A stretch of DNA of 64,000 nt, from contig DS999224.1 in the NCBI GenBank assembly GCA_000156295.1, positions 326,658-390,657 of the forward strand, read 5' to 3'. This stretch comes from a marine gamma proteobacterium HTCC2148 (GTDB lineage Bacteria > Pseudomonadota > Gammaproteobacteria > Pseudomonadales > Halieaceae). Each line of letters opens with the position of its first letter. Within the stretch, counting starts at the first letter, position 1. The notes beneath the pieces are model-generated. The model ran no database searches. It had not been told where the DNA came from and saw nothing but the letters and a program-made list of their open reading frames with translations. Made by a program: the position numbers and the translations under genes. Positions 26,330 to 35,791 of the stretch are shown piece by piece.

Positions 26330-28066
26330 ATGATAGAGAGTTATAGGCAGCTATTTGCTCTGTTGAACATACGACAGAGGCGCGATTTCTTAATTCTCCA
26401 GGTCCTGATGGCACTGACCGCCTTCGCTGAGTTGATCGGCGTGGCGTCTATTATGCCATTTATGGCCGTGGCCGCGACGCCCGAATTAATTGAAACTAAC
26501 TCCTACCTGAATTTTTTCTATGTGCTGATCGGGGAGCCCCCTACCAATACGTTCCTGGTATGCATCGGTCTCGTATTTATTGTGTTGATCTGCGTCTCGA
26601 ATGCTCTCTTGCTGGTGTCGCAGTTCCTCATGAATCGATACTCCCATCGCCTTGGTGGTGAGTTTGCTTCCAGCCTTTACCGCTACTACCTGGGGCGGGA
26701 TGTTCTGTTTTATGGGCGCAGTAACAGTGCAAGCCTGATACAACACATTATGTACGATACACAGCGGCTGGGAACGCATTTTATTGCGCCGGCACTGCGC
26801 CTGAACGGTCGCCTTTTTTCGGTCGTACTGCTCAGTCTGTTGATTTTTTATGTGGACTTCGTTGTTGCCCTGAGTAGCGTGGTATGTCTTGGCGGTATCT
26901 ATTGGTTCGTCTTCTACGCCCTGCGTTCAAGAATCTATGAGAATGGCGAGCACATCAGCGCCAATAATGCCCGTCGCAACAAGCAACTCAATGAGAGTTT
27001 CGAGGGTATCAGGGACGTAAAACTGTACGGTGCGGAGCCGCAGCTTGCAAGACAGTTTCACAAGGATACCCACCAGATTGCTCGGTCTCTGGCTGACAAT
27101 ATGATTCTCGGTCAATCACCCTACTACCTGGTCGAGACTCTGGTGTTGGTCGGCACCCTGCTTATTGCAATGTACTTCATGCTGCTCAAAGGTGGCATCG
27201 AAACGGTTCTACCTGTGTTGACGCTATACGTCATGGCGGGTTTCAAGCTTGTACCGAAAGTGCAGCAAAGTTACCTGGCTATCACCCAGATGCGCAGTGC
27301 CCTGCCTGTTTTTCGCTCTCTCAGAGAGGTGCTGGAAGAAGCGGCGGCCACGGAGTACGAAGTTTTTTCATCTCAGCCTGCAGTGCACCCCAAGCGGGAT
27401 CTATCGTTGACCGGTGTGACCTACAGCTATCCAACGTCAATTGAACCGGTTCTGCAGGATGTCAATTTGCGTATCCCGGTTGGATCAGTTGTTGCTATTA
27501 CTGGCAGATCAGGCGGTGGCAAAAGTACTTTACTGGAAATTCTCATGGGTCTGCTAAAGCCCGATTCGGGTTTTCTCAGCATCGATGGGAGTCGACTGAC
27601 ACCTGCCCAGATGCAGGGTTGGCAGCGGTCGGTGGGCTATGTGCCGCAATCTGTATATCTAACTGACGCGACCATTGCAGAGAATATTGCATTTGGTGTG
27701 CCGGGATACGAGATTGACTCGGCCCGTCTTCAGCGCGCAGCTGAATTGACGGCACTGTCAGAGTTTATAAGTGGTTTGGAAGAGGGTTTTGCTACAAGAA
27801 TAGGAGAGCGCGGTATGCTGTTGAGTGGCGGCCAGCGCCAGCGCTTGGGTATCGCCCGCGCCCTGTACCGCAATATTTCGGTAATGATACTTGACGAGGC
27901 TACCAGCGCGCTGGATAGTCCCACGCAAGAGAAGATTTTTACCAATCTGGTCCGCGAAGGAAGTTACACTATTTTGATGGTCACCCACAGGGAAGAAACG
28001 CTTGAGTTTGCAGATTTATGTTGCGAACTTTCCGGGGGTAGGTGCGAGGCATTCAGTAAAGTATGA
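26330..28066 (+). CDS. ABC transporter, fused permease-ATPase (lipid-linked glycan flippase type)
   Basis: A 578-residue half transporter: about six membrane helices in residues 1-320 and one ATPase domain with Walker A GRSGGGKST (about 392-400), signature LSGGQRQRLG and Walker B VMILDEATSALD. It most resembles MsbA/PglK-type exporters, which flip lipid-linked oligosaccharides or lipids and work as homodimers. Placement at the left end of a glycan island supports export of a lipid-linked glycan; the substrate cannot be read from the sequence. The start at 26330 has GGAATGATAG upstream, and the gene is divergent from xseB. Confidence 0.88.
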   Translation: MIESYRQLFALLNIRQRRDFLILQVLMALTAFAELIGVASIMPFMAVAATPELIETNSYLNFFYVLIGEPPTNTFLVCIGLVFIVLICVSNALLLVSQFLMNRYSHRLGGEFASSLYRYYLGRDVLFYGRSNSASLIQHIMYDTQRLGTHFIAPALRLNGRLFSVVLLSLLIFYVDFVVALSSVVCLGGIYWFVFYALRSRIYENGEHISANNARRNKQLNESFEGIRDVKLYGAEPQLARQFHKDTHQIARSLADNMILGQSPYYLVETLVLVGTLLIAMYFMLLKGGIETVLPVLTLYVMAGFKLVPKVQQSYLAITQMRSALPVFRSLREVLEEAAATEYEVFSSQPAVHPKRDLSLTGVTYSYPTSIEPVLQDVNLRIPVGSVVAITGRSGGGKSTLLEILMGLLKPDSGFLSIDGSRLTPAQMQGWQRSVGYVPQSVYLTDATIAENIAFGVPGYEIDSARLQRAAELTALSEFISGLEEGFATRIGERGMLLSGGQRQRLGIARALYRNISVMILDEATSALDSPTQEKIFTNLVREGSYTILMVTHREETLEFADLCCELSGGRCEAFSKV

Positions 28067-28402
28067 TCTGCAGCGACGTGGCCGTTCAATCTTGGGCGTG
28101 ATTTTCTGCCTACTGGCTATCTGTTGCCTTTGACTTTGCGACACCCGATTGCCCATCCTGTTCCGGGATGTCCGCTACATTTTCAGAATGGGATCGCCTT
28201 GGGCAAAAACTGCAGGTTCGGCATGTTAACCGACAATATGAATGCATTGAGTAATATTACTTGACTGCTTTGCTGACCCCAGAACGTATCAGGGGCATTG
28301 TTCAATAGCGACCGCTGGATATCCATCGGACTAATACAAGTACAGCGATTGTTCCGTAAAAGGAGTCGCATTCATTATACTGGCGAGAGCAAATCAACAT
28401 AC
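28067..28402. other. 336-base stretch without a convincing gene
   Basis: A short open stretch (28140-28263, ending TAA-free at TGA) reads LPLTLRHPIAHPVPGC and further, but has no start, no recognisable family and no ribosome binding site. It may be decayed coding DNA. An in-frame TTG at 28298 could extend the next gene upstream. Nothing else was seen. Confidence 0.3.
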
Positions 28403-30274
28403 ATGCTGTTAAATAGAATTGTGAATTGGGTCCTGAATAGTTCTGTGTTGTTGGCTATGCAGGACTTCGTTGTCGCTCCGGTACTAAAGCGACTGCCCGC
28501 AAAGCGATATGAATCTGTTCGCTACAAGAAAAACATACTGTTCAAGATGTGCGCGATTGGCGCCGGCACTCTGACCCACCGTTATCTTGCAAAAAATAAT
28601 GTCGATCTGTCCCTTCGCTACGCCAGCGAGATAGTATCAAATCAGGGTTACAAGTTTTATTCACAAGACTGGAAAGTATATCTACTCTATGTTGGCTTGA
28701 TACATGCACACAAAAGGGACTATGACCAAGCTAGCTTGTGGCTCGCAGAAGGTTTTTCCAAGCAGTACAGCAGAATTGTCTTCTCTGTCAATGCTCAGTC
28801 ATACCCCAATGTATTCGTAAAATGGCTAGCCGATAATGAGGACGTAATTACTGCCGTCGATGGTTGGAAAGTTCTGTTCGCAGAATCCAGAAATAGTGAA
28901 AAGGCTTTTGAACTTCTGCTTATATATATTTCAATATGTATATTCACTCTCCAGCTCACAGAACTGATAGTGACATTTTTCGACACCTGCGAGATCAAAA
29001 ACCATTCTGATTGGAAGAAAATGATTGTGTATCGTCAGAACAGTTCCTTACAGTCACACTTTAGCGATGAACTTACCAAAAGCGAGATCTGGCAAGGCAC
29101 CTACTCTGATACTAGTCAAAAGCTCGCCTCCAATATCCTACATAAAACGTTTTCGAAAAAAAATTCTGAAGACCCTCACCATAATGAAGAATTTCTTGCC
29201 TTGGCTAAGATGCACGACTATGAACATATCACTCATAAATTATTTCCGGTATTAATGAAATCCTGCAATTTCCTGATCCAATCAAAATATCCAGAAGTAA
29301 TAAGCCTTTTAAGGACTATCGTTGAAGATAATTCGAAATATCTGAATTCCATTCGCTCTAGAGTTGGCCCCCAAAAAATATTCTTAGCCGGGTTTGGCTG
29401 GAGTGGCAGCAGTGCGGTTCATGACGCCTGCCGGGGTTACCAACAAACAAAAGACATGCCAGGCGCAGGCGATTTACCGGCATTAAACGTCGGTGCAGAC
29501 AGTGAGCCGATGCTACATCAAGGTGCAGGTGGTGTAGATGAAATTGCTCAGGACATAAAGTCAAGCAGTCAAATTTCAGATGCAGTGCTGAAACGTTTTT
29601 TCAAAAATCATGCATTACTAATGACGCCCTTTGACTACCTTGAATATAAGACTGTAAATGCTACCAAAAGCATCATTGACCATATAGGTTTCGATCATTA
29701 CTACCTGCTTGTATGTGAATTTCTATACCAGTATGCCGTAGCAATGCGTAACACAGACCCAGTGCTGGCCATTGATGCAATAGAATCATTCCAGGAAAAT
29801 ATTGTTAATATGATGTTCTCTGATGACGATATTGTTTTTTTCAATAACTCAATTTTTGCGCATCGCGCTAGAATTCTAGACCACATTCGCGGTCGCTCAT
29901 ACTATATTGTAGTCAATCGAAAAATGTCAGATCAGTTTTGTGATCAGATGAGGTCAAATAGAAATTTTAATTCAACATTTTTAGAATTTTACTTAGTAAA
30001 ACTGATTCACGTTATTGCCTATAAGTCGGCAAAAAGATCTTCCAAAAACAAACGGGTGAAGTTCGTTGATATCATGTTTGAAAATTGGATTCAGGACCCA
30101 TCTCTACGAGAAAATATAGTGAGAAAGATGTGCGTCAGCTATGACAAGGAAATTGAGTCAAAGTATTTCGATACTGATAAATCAGGGGAAAATATCAATA
30201 TCTCTAAAGAAAATATGGGCTCATTCGATAGAATATGCCTCAATTTCTTTGAAAAAACCGGACTGAGTATTTAG
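28403..30274 (+). CDS. Large protein with a sulfotransferase-like P-loop
   Basis: A 623-residue AT-rich gene. The first 300 residues are helical with tetratricopeptide-like spacing and no clear catalytic motif. At about residue 328, FLAGFGWSGSSAVHDAC matches the 5'-phosphosulfate loop that binds PAPS in sulfotransferases. The remaining part has HARILDHIRGRSYYIVVNR, a plausible 3'-phosphate site. A role in sulfating the exported glycan is inferred from this motif and the neighbourhood; the overall family was not recognised. MLLNRIVNW at 28403 was chosen over a TTG at 28298. It has no signal peptide and ends convergently with another sulfotransferase gene. Confidence 0.6.
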   Translation: MLLNRIVNWVLNSSVLLAMQDFVVAPVLKRLPAKRYESVRYKKNILFKMCAIGAGTLTHRYLAKNNVDLSLRYASEIVSNQGYKFYSQDWKVYLLYVGLIHAHKRDYDQASLWLAEGFSKQYSRIVFSVNAQSYPNVFVKWLADNEDVITAVDGWKVLFAESRNSEKAFELLLIYISICIFTLQLTELIVTFFDTCEIKNHSDWKKMIVYRQNSSLQSHFSDELTKSEIWQGTYSDTSQKLASNILHKTFSKKNSEDPHHNEEFLALAKMHDYEHITHKLFPVLMKSCNFLIQSKYPEVISLLRTIVEDNSKYLNSIRSRVGPQKIFLAGFGWSGSSAVHDACRGYQQTKDMPGAGDLPALNVGADSEPMLHQGAGGVDEIAQDIKSSSQISDAVLKRFFKNHALLMTPFDYLEYKTVNATKSIIDHIGFDHYYLLVCEFLYQYAVAMRNTDPVLAIDAIESFQENIVNMMFSDDDIVFFNNSIFAHRARILDHIRGRSYYIVVNRKMSDQFCDQMRSNRNFNSTFLEFYLVKLIHVIAYKSAKRSSKNKRVKFVDIMFENWIQDPSLRENIVRKMCVSYDKEIESKYFDTDKSGENINISKENMGSFDRICLNFFEKTGLSI

Positions 30275-30407
30275 CTGTTGAGCCACTTGCGGAGTGTGCT
30301 TTCGTCAGGTGTATGCGCCAAAAAAAGACAAATTTACTGTAGTTAGATCCGCTGTGCTGCGCTTCATTGCAGTGCAAGTAAGGCGCCCTGCTAGCTTGAT
30401 TCCAATG

Positions 30408-31133
30408 TCATGATTTTTCATAAATGTCGAAATCTCTGGAATATATCTCCTCAATCTTCTTCTGCTGATGCTGGTTGGGAACGTATTTTCTTCTATTTCT
30501 AATTAATTCGCTATGATTGTCATCAATTTTTTCAGTAATACCACATTCCTCGAATGCAAAATTAATACCTGCGATTAGATTCTCCAGTCGAAACACTCTT
30601 GTGAGCATTATGTCTCCGTTGGCATCTGTTATGTCGCCCCACATCGGAGCTGTGTGTGCCGTGAAATGATTGCCGAGAGGCTTATAGATAGAATCGCTAA
30701 CGCGCGCCTGATGTGCGTAATCTAAAAAAACATCAAACGCGTAGGAGGTGTTGAGTATCAACTTTTTACTTGTTATCGATTGGTTGAGAGTGCGACGAAT
30801 ATTTCCAAAACGGCCAAGACTTTTCCAAAAAAGAAAATAGAACATGCTTACGCATCTGTCTGTAGGCTCTCTGGAAAACGCAAATGAAAAAATGCCATCC
30901 CAGGCATTAGGATAAAGATACTTTTTGGCAAACTGGCATCGCCTGAACTGGTACTCTCCTAAAAAAAACCTATAATTATTGAGTATGTCATTATATTCCT
31001 CGGGCGCAGCTTGAATGAAAGTCTTTGGCTTTTTAACGCGATCAACCAGTACATAGTGTGGTTGAAGTAAAGAGCGAGTGGTAGTTCCTGCCGACTTTGT
31101 AATATGAAGCCAAAATAATTGCTTTTGAGGCAT
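30408..31133 (-). CDS. Sulfotransferase family protein
   Basis: A 241-residue protein starting MPQKQLFWLHITKSAGTTTR. The HITKSAGTT segment at 10-18 is the PAPS-binding loop of Sulfotransfer_2-type enzymes, which move sulfate onto carbohydrates, and FSREPTDRCVSMFYF is the second (3'-phosphate) motif. The strong site AGAGGA eight bases before the ATG at 31133 fixes the start; the longer open frame to 31292 is not needed. Together with the previous gene it suggests a sulfated glycan. cysQ, which clears the by-product PAP, lies elsewhere in the window but is a general housekeeping gene. Confidence 0.8.
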   Translation of the reverse strand: MPQKQLFWLHITKSAGTTTRSLLQPHYVLVDRVKKPKTFIQAAPEEYNDILNNYRFFLGEYQFRRCQFAKKYLYPNAWDGIFSFAFSREPTDRCVSMFYFLFWKSLGRFGNIRRTLNQSITSKKLILNTSYAFDVFLDYAHQARVSDSIYKPLGNHFTAHTAPMWGDITDANGDIMLTRVFRLENLIAGINFAFEECGITEKIDDNHSELIRNRRKYVPNQHQQKKIEEIYSRDFDIYEKS

Positions 31134-31483
31134 CTTTCTTTCCTCTAAGATTTCCCGGTTAGCCAACAGTCGGTTAGTTGGACTCACTTTGTTAAAAAGT
31201 ACCACTCGTATGCGAGCGTCCGCTGTTTCTCGTGTTCTGCGTTCAAGCATATCAGACCCTTGACTACTGCGACTAGACGAAGAGCCAAACATCAGTCGCG
31301 GTAGGCGCTCTCGCCCCTGCCTGTGGTGCAGATCCAGCTCCTGACTATTCCATGTGACCTACTCCCGGATTACCGGTCTGGCCACACACGAGATTTACAA
31401 CGATGCAGTCGTGAGTCAGGGAGGATTTGGCCGTGAGCGCGAGTTATTGCACGCAGGAGAAAATCGGACTCGCGTTGGGGCAG
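31134..31483. other. Intergenic stretch, no gene seen
   Basis: No supportable coding sequence on either strand. The composition is closer to the backbone (GC-rich) than the genes on either side. It joins the decayed transposase fragment that follows and may include more of the same lost element. Confidence 0.35.
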
Positions 31484-31613
31484 GCAGTGGAGGGCGGGCC
31501 TATCGTGTCGTCTAATGAGTGCTTGAACAGACACTGGATCCTCTCACTGAAAGATGTCAGAGAGAAGATCTAAGCCTAGCGGATCGACTACAACCAGTTC
31601 CCGTGTGAGGCGC
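31484..31613 (+). pseudogene. Decayed IS3-family transposase (OrfB) C-terminal fragment
   Basis: One frame reads SNECLNRHWILSLKDVREKI, stop, A, stop, RIDYNQ. IS3-type transposases have ...DECLN.HWFLSL.DAR..IEAWRIDYNQ.RPH. The two stops (31571 and 31577) sit exactly where Glu and Trp are expected (GAA to TAA, TGG to TAG). Only about 40 residues remain and no terminal repeats were found. It is evidence of past mobile-element activity inside the island. Confidence 0.65.
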
Positions 31614-31708
31614 CACAAAATAACTACACTATATAATGCTCTGGATTTAGTAGACTAGAGGCATTATCTGAGTCGAATTGTAAGCCATTGTAATTGGAGT
31701 AGCAGGGA

Positions 31709-34588
31709 ATGCATGAAAAATCTAGACATCGTGTGGGATTTTTGGTCTGGAACAAATTCCAGTTTATACAAATCCAAAATATTCTCAAAAAACTCCCCGA
31801 AGCTACTCTTATTATTTGGATAAAGAACGAACTCAGCCTAAAAACATTTAGAAATTTTGGCTACGAATATTTCAATATAAGGTATGTGAGCACATCAAAT
31901 TTTAAATCCCTTGATTTAGACTTTGACATGATCATTGCCCAGAACAGACAGCCTCGAGGAATTAACTTCAAATCAACCAAATATGTCATGTTCCAGTATA
32001 GTATGGCCAAAGACCTGACCGCCTACAATATTCGATGGGATCTATATGACTTTGGTCTGGTTTATGGGAGATATTCGTCTGAAAAATTAGCAGAACGCTG
32101 TACCGTTTTCAAAGTTGGCAACCCTCGCTTTGCTGATTATTTTACTGGTAATCTTGATTCCGAAGTTTTGGGATTTATTAGGAATAAACTTGATCCCAAA
32201 AAGAAAACAATTGCATATCTACCAACATGGGGTGACTTGGCTTCTAGAGAACTATTTGGCCAGATCGAAGGGAGACTTAGAGAAAACTACAATATTATTG
32301 AAAAAACGCACCACTTATCTGATACAGGCGTTGAAATTAATAGTGAATATACAAATTTGGATGAACGTTTTTTGCAGTTCGTTGACGACTCTTTGTACAT
32401 TTTGGCATGTGCTGATGTTGTTCTATCTGACTACTCGGGTGTAATTTTTGACGCGCTTTACACGGGGAAACCTGTTGTTCTTTTAAGAGACAAAAGTATT
32501 GAAGTAAACCAGCATAAAAAAGTGTCACCAGATAGCATTGAAATATTAAAATCCGATTTAATAGGACCAGTTGTTTATTCTTCCAACGATCTCGTTCGAG
32601 AAATTCAAAACCAACTTTTAAAAAATCATAAATATATCGAGTACAATTCCAAGTTGGTTGAAGAGTGTTTTGAGTACAAAGAAAATTCGGTCACCAAGGT
32701 AATAGAGTCACTAAATAAAATCTTGGATAACGATATCAAAAATGAAAGACTAAATATAGAAAAGAAGCGAGATATTAATTTCGAATATCATAGTGTAGCC
32801 AAAGTAACCCCTCAAATGAACACGATGAAGTCAATTAGAATAATAAAGAATTCATTATTTAAAATACGCTACGCTATTTTTAAAGTTGTTGTCGTAACCC
32901 TGAGTTCTTCTCTCTTTCCAAAACGACATGCTAGAAAAGTACTTTCATTGGAAGAGAGTATTCTCTCTACACACAATTATTTTAAAATTATTGCCATCAT
33001 CCTAGATCGTTCTCCCTTTCAAAAACAAATATCTAGAACAATACTTTCGTTAGACGGAAGTTCTCTATCCGGAAAAAGATTATTTGCAGATCTATTGATC
33101 GAGATATTCTATAGAAGGCAATGCTATACAGAAGTTGTAAGTGTATACAAAAAGCAAAAAGTGAATAGTAAGCTTTATTCTGCAAGCTTGATAAAGTCAT
33201 TAGTTAAAACGGACGAGCTTACATATTTGGGGTTTGAGATAGAAAAGTATTTAAGTGATACATCCAATGTAGGAGCCAATTTATTTCATGTTTATGAGAC
33301 CGCGATGGCTAGCGTTAATTATCCGAATGAAAATCGCGCAAGACTTCGAAACGAGCGAATTGTAAATCCCGATACAAAATACGCAGTTCAGGAGGCCTGG
33401 CAAGGAATTCTAATCAATAATGGCTACCTGTGGAAAATCGAAGAGCTCGAGATTCAGGGGTTGTTAACAAAGAATGTTTCAGAAAGAATTGGTGAACTTA
33501 AAATTTTTCAAGGTGATTTGCTACCATATTCCGTGATCGCTGGGCTAAATAATTGTAGGACTCTGTCTGAGAAGAAAATTGTAAAGGGAGTTAGACATTT
33601 GGCATACAACGAGCTCGCAGAGAGATTTGTGGTTGAACTGAATATACCTGTATCTTTCTTCTTTTTTCAAAATGACGAGAATACCAAATCAGTAAGGCGT
33701 GATCTAATTCAGTTCTATATCCACCTCATAGAATATTTTGTAGAGCATGAAATACCGTTTATGCCGATACTTCAGTTTGGCTGGAATGTATCTCCTTTAA
33801 ATAGAGATAATTATGTTTTATCCCATCATACACGTGGGGGGGGGGATAAGCATTTCCACATAAAGACGTCTGCTGTTAAGGGTTTTGTGAGTTTTGACAG
33901 CGATGGTTTTGCAGGTTGGGCATCAATTGCAAAAGACAATTTGCACTGTCGGGAGAGAATAGAAGGGATAAGCAGCACGCTCTCTGAAAAGACATGGGAA
34001 ACTGCGTTTTATACTATCATTGCCAAAAATTCTTCAAAGTATTCTCAGCCAGAGCATGAAGAAAGTGGTTATACATTTAAGTATGTTTTCCTACCACTTC
34101 AGATCGCTGTAGATCTGGTGGCGAGCCTGTCCTATATCACGGGTTCTGATTTAGCTTCCTTTTTGGTCGAGAAATTTGCGGGGTCTGAATACAAAGTAGT
34201 TATTAAGAGACATCCATTATGTAGAAGTAATGAAACGAAAGAATTACTTGAAAAACTGAGTGATGAAGACCATGTAATTATTTCAAAAAACAGTGTTCAC
34301 GAACTCATAAAAAATGCTTCACTCGTGGTTACAGTAAATTCAGGCGTTGGGATGGAAGCTATATTACATTTGAAAAACGTTATTATTACAGGGAGGGCAG
34401 ATTACTTCTACGGAGCAACTCTTGTGAATAGCATATGGGACTTAGAGAAATATCTGGATTCCAGTGATTGGAAAAAGAAAAATGATGTGCAACTTAAGAA
34501 ATTCATCCATTTCTATTTCAATGACTTCCTAATTGATGTGAATAGTGGGAAGGAGGTGTCTGAAAGAATTCGAAAAATTGGACTCTAA
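31709..34588 (+). CDS. Chimeric glycerophosphotransferase-like / capsule-synthesis (KpsC/S-like) protein with poly-G tract
   Basis: A 959-residue, very AT-rich gene. The N-terminal third has the CDP-glycerol glycerophosphotransferase (TagB/TagF) pattern ADVVLSDYSGVIFDALYTGK near residues 236-255. The middle is helical and unrecognised. The C-terminal 300 residues resemble capsule polysaccharide synthesis proteins of the KpsC/KpsS type (VVIKRHPLC near 829, VTVNSGVGMEAILH near 873). It probably transfers or extends phosphate-linked or sugar units on a surface polymer. A run of ten G at 33836-33845 encodes Gly710-712; gain or loss of one G would stop translation within a few codons. A TATAAT stands at 31632-31637 without a clear -35. 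Function is inferred. Confidence 0.65.
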   Translation: MHEKSRHRVGFLVWNKFQFIQIQNILKKLPEATLIIWIKNELSLKTFRNFGYEYFNIRYVSTSNFKSLDLDFDMIIAQNRQPRGINFKSTKYVMFQYSMAKDLTAYNIRWDLYDFGLVYGRYSSEKLAERCTVFKVGNPRFADYFTGNLDSEVLGFIRNKLDPKKKTIAYLPTWGDLASRELFGQIEGRLRENYNIIEKTHHLSDTGVEINSEYTNLDERFLQFVDDSLYILACADVVLSDYSGVIFDALYTGKPVVLLRDKSIEVNQHKKVSPDSIEILKSDLIGPVVYSSNDLVREIQNQLLKNHKYIEYNSKLVEECFEYKENSVTKVIESLNKILDNDIKNERLNIEKKRDINFEYHSVAKVTPQMNTMKSIRIIKNSLFKIRYAIFKVVVVTLSSSLFPKRHARKVLSLEESILSTHNYFKIIAIILDRSPFQKQISRTILSLDGSSLSGKRLFADLLIEIFYRRQCYTEVVSVYKKQKVNSKLYSASLIKSLVKTDELTYLGFEIEKYLSDTSNVGANLFHVYETAMASVNYPNENRARLRNERIVNPDTKYAVQEAWQGILINNGYLWKIEELEIQGLLTKNVSERIGELKIFQGDLLPYSVIAGLNNCRTLSEKKIVKGVRHLAYNELAERFVVELNIPVSFFFFQNDENTKSVRRDLIQFYIHLIEYFVEHEIPFMPILQFGWNVSPLNRDNYVLSHHTRGGGDKHFHIKTSAVKGFVSFDSDGFAGWASIAKDNLHCRERIEGISSTLSEKTWETAFYTIIAKNSSKYSQPEHEESGYTFKYVFLPLQIAVDLVASLSYITGSDLASFLVEKFAGSEYKVVIKRHPLCRSNETKELLEKLSDEDHVIISKNSVHELIKNASLVVTVNSGVGMEAILHLKNVIITGRADYFYGATLVNSIWDLEKYLDSSDWKKKNDVQLKKFIHFYFNDFLIDVNSGKEVSERIRKIGL
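33836..33845 (+). repeat. Homopolymeric G10 tract inside a coding region
   Basis: Ten consecutive G in a gene that is otherwise AT-rich. With G11 the next codon but one is TAA; with G9 a stop follows after five codons (ATA AGC ATT TCC ACA TAA). Such tracts are classical slipped-strand, phase-variable sites in surface-glycan genes. Confidence 0.9.
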
Positions 34589-34601
34589 CCCGACCTCTGT
34601 A

Positions 34602-35567
34602 TTAGTTAGCGGTTTCATTTTTTTTTATTAGGAATATGAGATGAATTCCTCCACATAGTTTGCCAAGAGTGAGATTTACAAGAATCGTTTTAATGCTTCC
34701 GAACATTCGAGATCCAGAAATCTTGTATTCATTAATGAATGGTGAATAGCCAAATAGATGGTCTTTGGAAATAATAGGAGCGTGGCATAGGTGAGCAGTT
34801 AAGCTGCTATAGGTAATGTCATTCAACGCGCTATTTCTCTCGATTAGCATAAGCTCAACAGATTTTTTGGAGATTGCATGAAGGTGTCGAATTGGGTAAA
34901 TGCTGTTAGCGATACTTCCGGAAAGAAATGACCATAGCACTCGGAGCCGACTAAAGTCAGTCGCTTTTACTATTGCGTTGACTCGCCTATTAAGTCTTCC
35001 AGGGTATCCAAAAACCTCAATACTGCTAGCATTTGGGGTTACTAGAACTAGAGTCCCGTCTGGTGCCAATAAGTCTATCGCTGTATTAATTAGATCTTCA
35101 GGGTTTACTAGGTGCTCAATCACATGGCGACAAACAATCAAGTCATATTTTTGGTCAATTGGAAGCTCTTGTGCGAAACAATTGTGTACGTTATCGAGCC
35201 GCAGTTCATTTCTGGCGAATTCGCAAGACTGAGGATCAACGTCGACATAGTGAGCTTCACCAAATAAAAAATACTCAAAGCTCCAGCAATAGAAGCCGCC
35301 GCCGCCGCCAATATCCAGCATCCTGGATTTTTTGGGTAAATCGAACTGTTCGTACCAAGCCCTAAAGTATTTCTTCCTAAATATCTCGAGTTTCTTCGTG
35401 GTGTTTTGCTTCAGATAGAAGCCGTTGTAGTAGTCTTCGATCTCTTGGTCTGAGGGGGGAGGAGATGTTGAGCTAGATTTACAATCTACGCACTTGTAAA
35501 TTTTAAATTTTTCTATGTTGTATAGGTACCTGGTTTTTTTTGATTTACATAGAGGACATGGATTCAC
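34602..35567 (-). CDS. SAM-dependent methyltransferase with N-terminal zinc-ribbon-like motif
   Basis: A 321-residue protein. Cysteine pairs CPLC (4-7) and CVDC (26-29) form a probable zinc ribbon, followed by a class I methyltransferase core with MLDIGGGGGFYCW (83-95), VDVDPQS, and the motif ICRHVIEHL. This layout is common in O-antigen and capsule clusters, where members methylate sugars or related precursors; the acceptor is unknown. AT-rich like the neighbouring chimera gene, with which it converges at a 13-base gap. It is not linked by overlap to any other gene. Confidence 0.78.
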   Translation of the reverse strand: MNPCPLCKSKKTRYLYNIEKFKIYKCVDCKSSSTSPPPSDQEIEDYYNGFYLKQNTTKKLEIFRKKYFRAWYEQFDLPKKSRMLDIGGGGGFYCWSFEYFLFGEAHYVDVDPQSCEFARNELRLDNVHNCFAQELPIDQKYDLIVCRHVIEHLVNPEDLINTAIDLLAPDGTLVLVTPNASSIEVFGYPGRLNRRVNAIVKATDFSRLRVLWSFLSGSIANSIYPIRHLHAISKKSVELMLIERNSALNDITYSSLTAHLCHAPIISKDHLFGYSPFINEYKISGSRMFGSIKTILVNLTLGKLCGGIHLIFLIKKNETAN

Positions 35568-35791
35568 GCTGATAAGCCTTTTTTAAGAAGTATAAACTCG
35601 GAAATGGTCTATCAAATCTCCATAGAGATAAATATTGTGCATTCAGAAAGCATAACGCGGTTTTAATAGGGTCAACAAGTAGAAGGCGGATAAATATTAG
35701 CCGCCTGGCTTAGTTATACGGCAATGAGGAGCCAGTGTAAGAATTACACGGTATGCTCTCTTTACCTGTGCTAGCTGTACTTATGGGGTAG
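35568..35791. other. Intergenic region with two small inverted repeats
   Basis: GGCGG (35685-35689) and CCGCC (35701-35705) flank an AT-rich loop, and GTGTAA/TTACAC (35735-35749) forms a 6-bp stem. Neither is followed by a good T run on the minus strand, so they are only possible 3' ends of the phosphonate operon. The promoter of the methyltransferase gene must also lie here. Confidence 0.3.

Noticed and set aside
30275..30407. Possible bidirectional terminator between convergent sulfotransferase-like genes
   Set aside because: No stem with a following T run could be found on either strand.
35159..35365. Short plus-strand frame with an Arg/Ser-rich run opposite the zinc-ribbon methyltransferase
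   Set aside because: It reads the complement of the glycine-rich SAM-binding loop; a by-product of that conserved motif.
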